64,000 bases of DNA. Origin: Melioribacter sp051488665. Its GTDB lineage: Bacteria > Bacteroidota > Ignavibacteria > Ignavibacteriales > Melioribacteraceae. The stretch is taken from contig NZ_JBPSEG010000005.1 in assembly GCF_051488665.1 (NCBI RefSeq), positions 1-64,000 of the forward strand, read 5' to 3'. Of this stretch, positions 63,772-64,000 are shown one piece after another (positions within the stretch are counted from its first letter, which is position 1; each line of letters starts with the position of its first letter). A model generated the notes under the pieces. The model searched no databases, was not told where the DNA came from, and saw only the letters and a program-made list of their open reading frames with translations. Position numbers and translations under genes: made by a program.

Positions 63772-64000
63772 TTAATTTATTTCCAACAATGCATAGCCGG
63801 AAGGCAATTTTACAAATTTGAGAGTAATCAAGAGCTCCTGCCCCGCATTCAGAAACGTTACCTCAACTTTGGTTATTTTACGTTCCTGATTTTTTTCGTT
63901 AACTATTTCTTTAATCGAATATTTTTCGCTTACGTTCAGAAGAGCGGCAATTTTTTTACATATTCTTTTGGCTGCGTTTAACTCGTCCTCGTTTTGCGGA
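63772..64000 (-). CDS. Partial CDS, C-terminal 75 residues, unknown
   Basis: An open frame runs from the window edge to two successive stop codons (first TAA at 63772-63774). The translated part is Lys/Glu-rich, then strand-like, with TKVEVTFLNAGQELLITLKF, and ends LPSGYALLEIN. The rest lies outside the window. No family is recognised. It lies directly before the LolA/ABC promoter on the same strand. Confidence 0.6.
   Translation of the reverse strand, partial: PQNEDELNAAKRICKKIAALLNVSEKYSIKEIVNEKNQERKITKVEVTFLNAGQELLITLKFVKLPSGYALLEIN

Overview
The window is dense, AT-rich bacterial chromosome of about 60 genes. It looks like a free-living, polysaccharide-degrading member of the Ignavibacteria (Bacteroidetes/Chlorobi group), resembling Melioribacter. 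This is inferred from three things. One glycosidase carries the long C-terminal type IX secretion sorting domain typical of that group (an NYPNPFNP element near its start). There is a bacillithiol gene and a DUF6588 gene. The ribosomal block rplM-rpsI-rpsB-tsf-pyrH-frr has the order usual in Bacteroidetes relatives. No plasmid, prophage or CRISPR signature was seen.

Layout. 0-4.1 kb (minus): recN, a DUF6588 outer-membrane-type protein and hemW. 4.2-6.0 kb: initiator tRNA with a canonical promoter and terminator, a broken tandem copy of the tRNA 3' end plus terminator, a REP-associated Y1 transposase among GGCTTTAGCC palindromes, then an almost gene-free stretch with a possible 32-residue membrane peptide and a possible small RNA. 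6.0-17.7 kb: a plant-polysaccharide region with cellobiose phosphorylase (GH94), alpha-L-fucosidase (GH29), GH31 alpha-xylosidase-like enzyme with a PA14 insert, an MFS transporter and a GH51 arabinofuranosidase. 17.7-22.3 kb (minus): bshB1, a beta-hydroxyacid dehydrogenase, an SLC13 carrier, DUF302 and a J-domain protein. 22.4-30.5 kb: gatB, a frameshifted sugar-nucleotide reductase, nfo, and the minus-strand run yicC-gmk-rpoZ-udg-dnaB-DUF1460. 30.8-35.9 kb: a secreted T9SS-tagged GH5-like glycosidase, a BamA/TamA-like protein and an L,D-transpeptidase homologue without its cysteine. 35.9-42.6 kb: maeB and the translation block. 42.8-52.6 kb: a deoxyhypusine-synthase-like enzyme, then metH, a kinase-RapZ fusion, a MurU-like nucleotidyltransferase, a CocE hydrolase, an outer-membrane protein and YhcH. 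52.7-55.6 kb (plus): hldD, a four-helix-bundle protein, a NUDIX hydrolase, a membrane protein and a phosphoribosyltransferase. 55.6-58.6 kb: DinB, a purine/uracil permease and a fused SpeD-SpeE. 58.7-63.7 kb: a five-gene ABC/LolA-like/outer-membrane export operon behind a promoter with an operator-like palindrome.

How the genes work together. The glycosidases suit removal of fucose, xylose and arabinose side chains from xyloglucan-type hemicellulose, with phosphorolysis of the resulting cellobiose in the cytoplasm. The fused AdoMet decarboxylase-spermidine synthase and the DHS-like enzyme point to polyamine metabolism. The kinase-RapZ fusion overlaps the MurU-like gene by one base and suggests amino-sugar (cell-wall) recycling under metabolite control. 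The last operon looks like a regulated pathway moving a lipid or lipoprotein across the envelope.

The best leads are the kinase-RapZ fusion, the ABC/LolA operon with its promoter-operator, the possible programmed frameshift in the reductase, the Cys-to-Ser L,D-transpeptidase homologue and the rearranged initiator-tRNA locus. No clearly new defence or mobile system was found.
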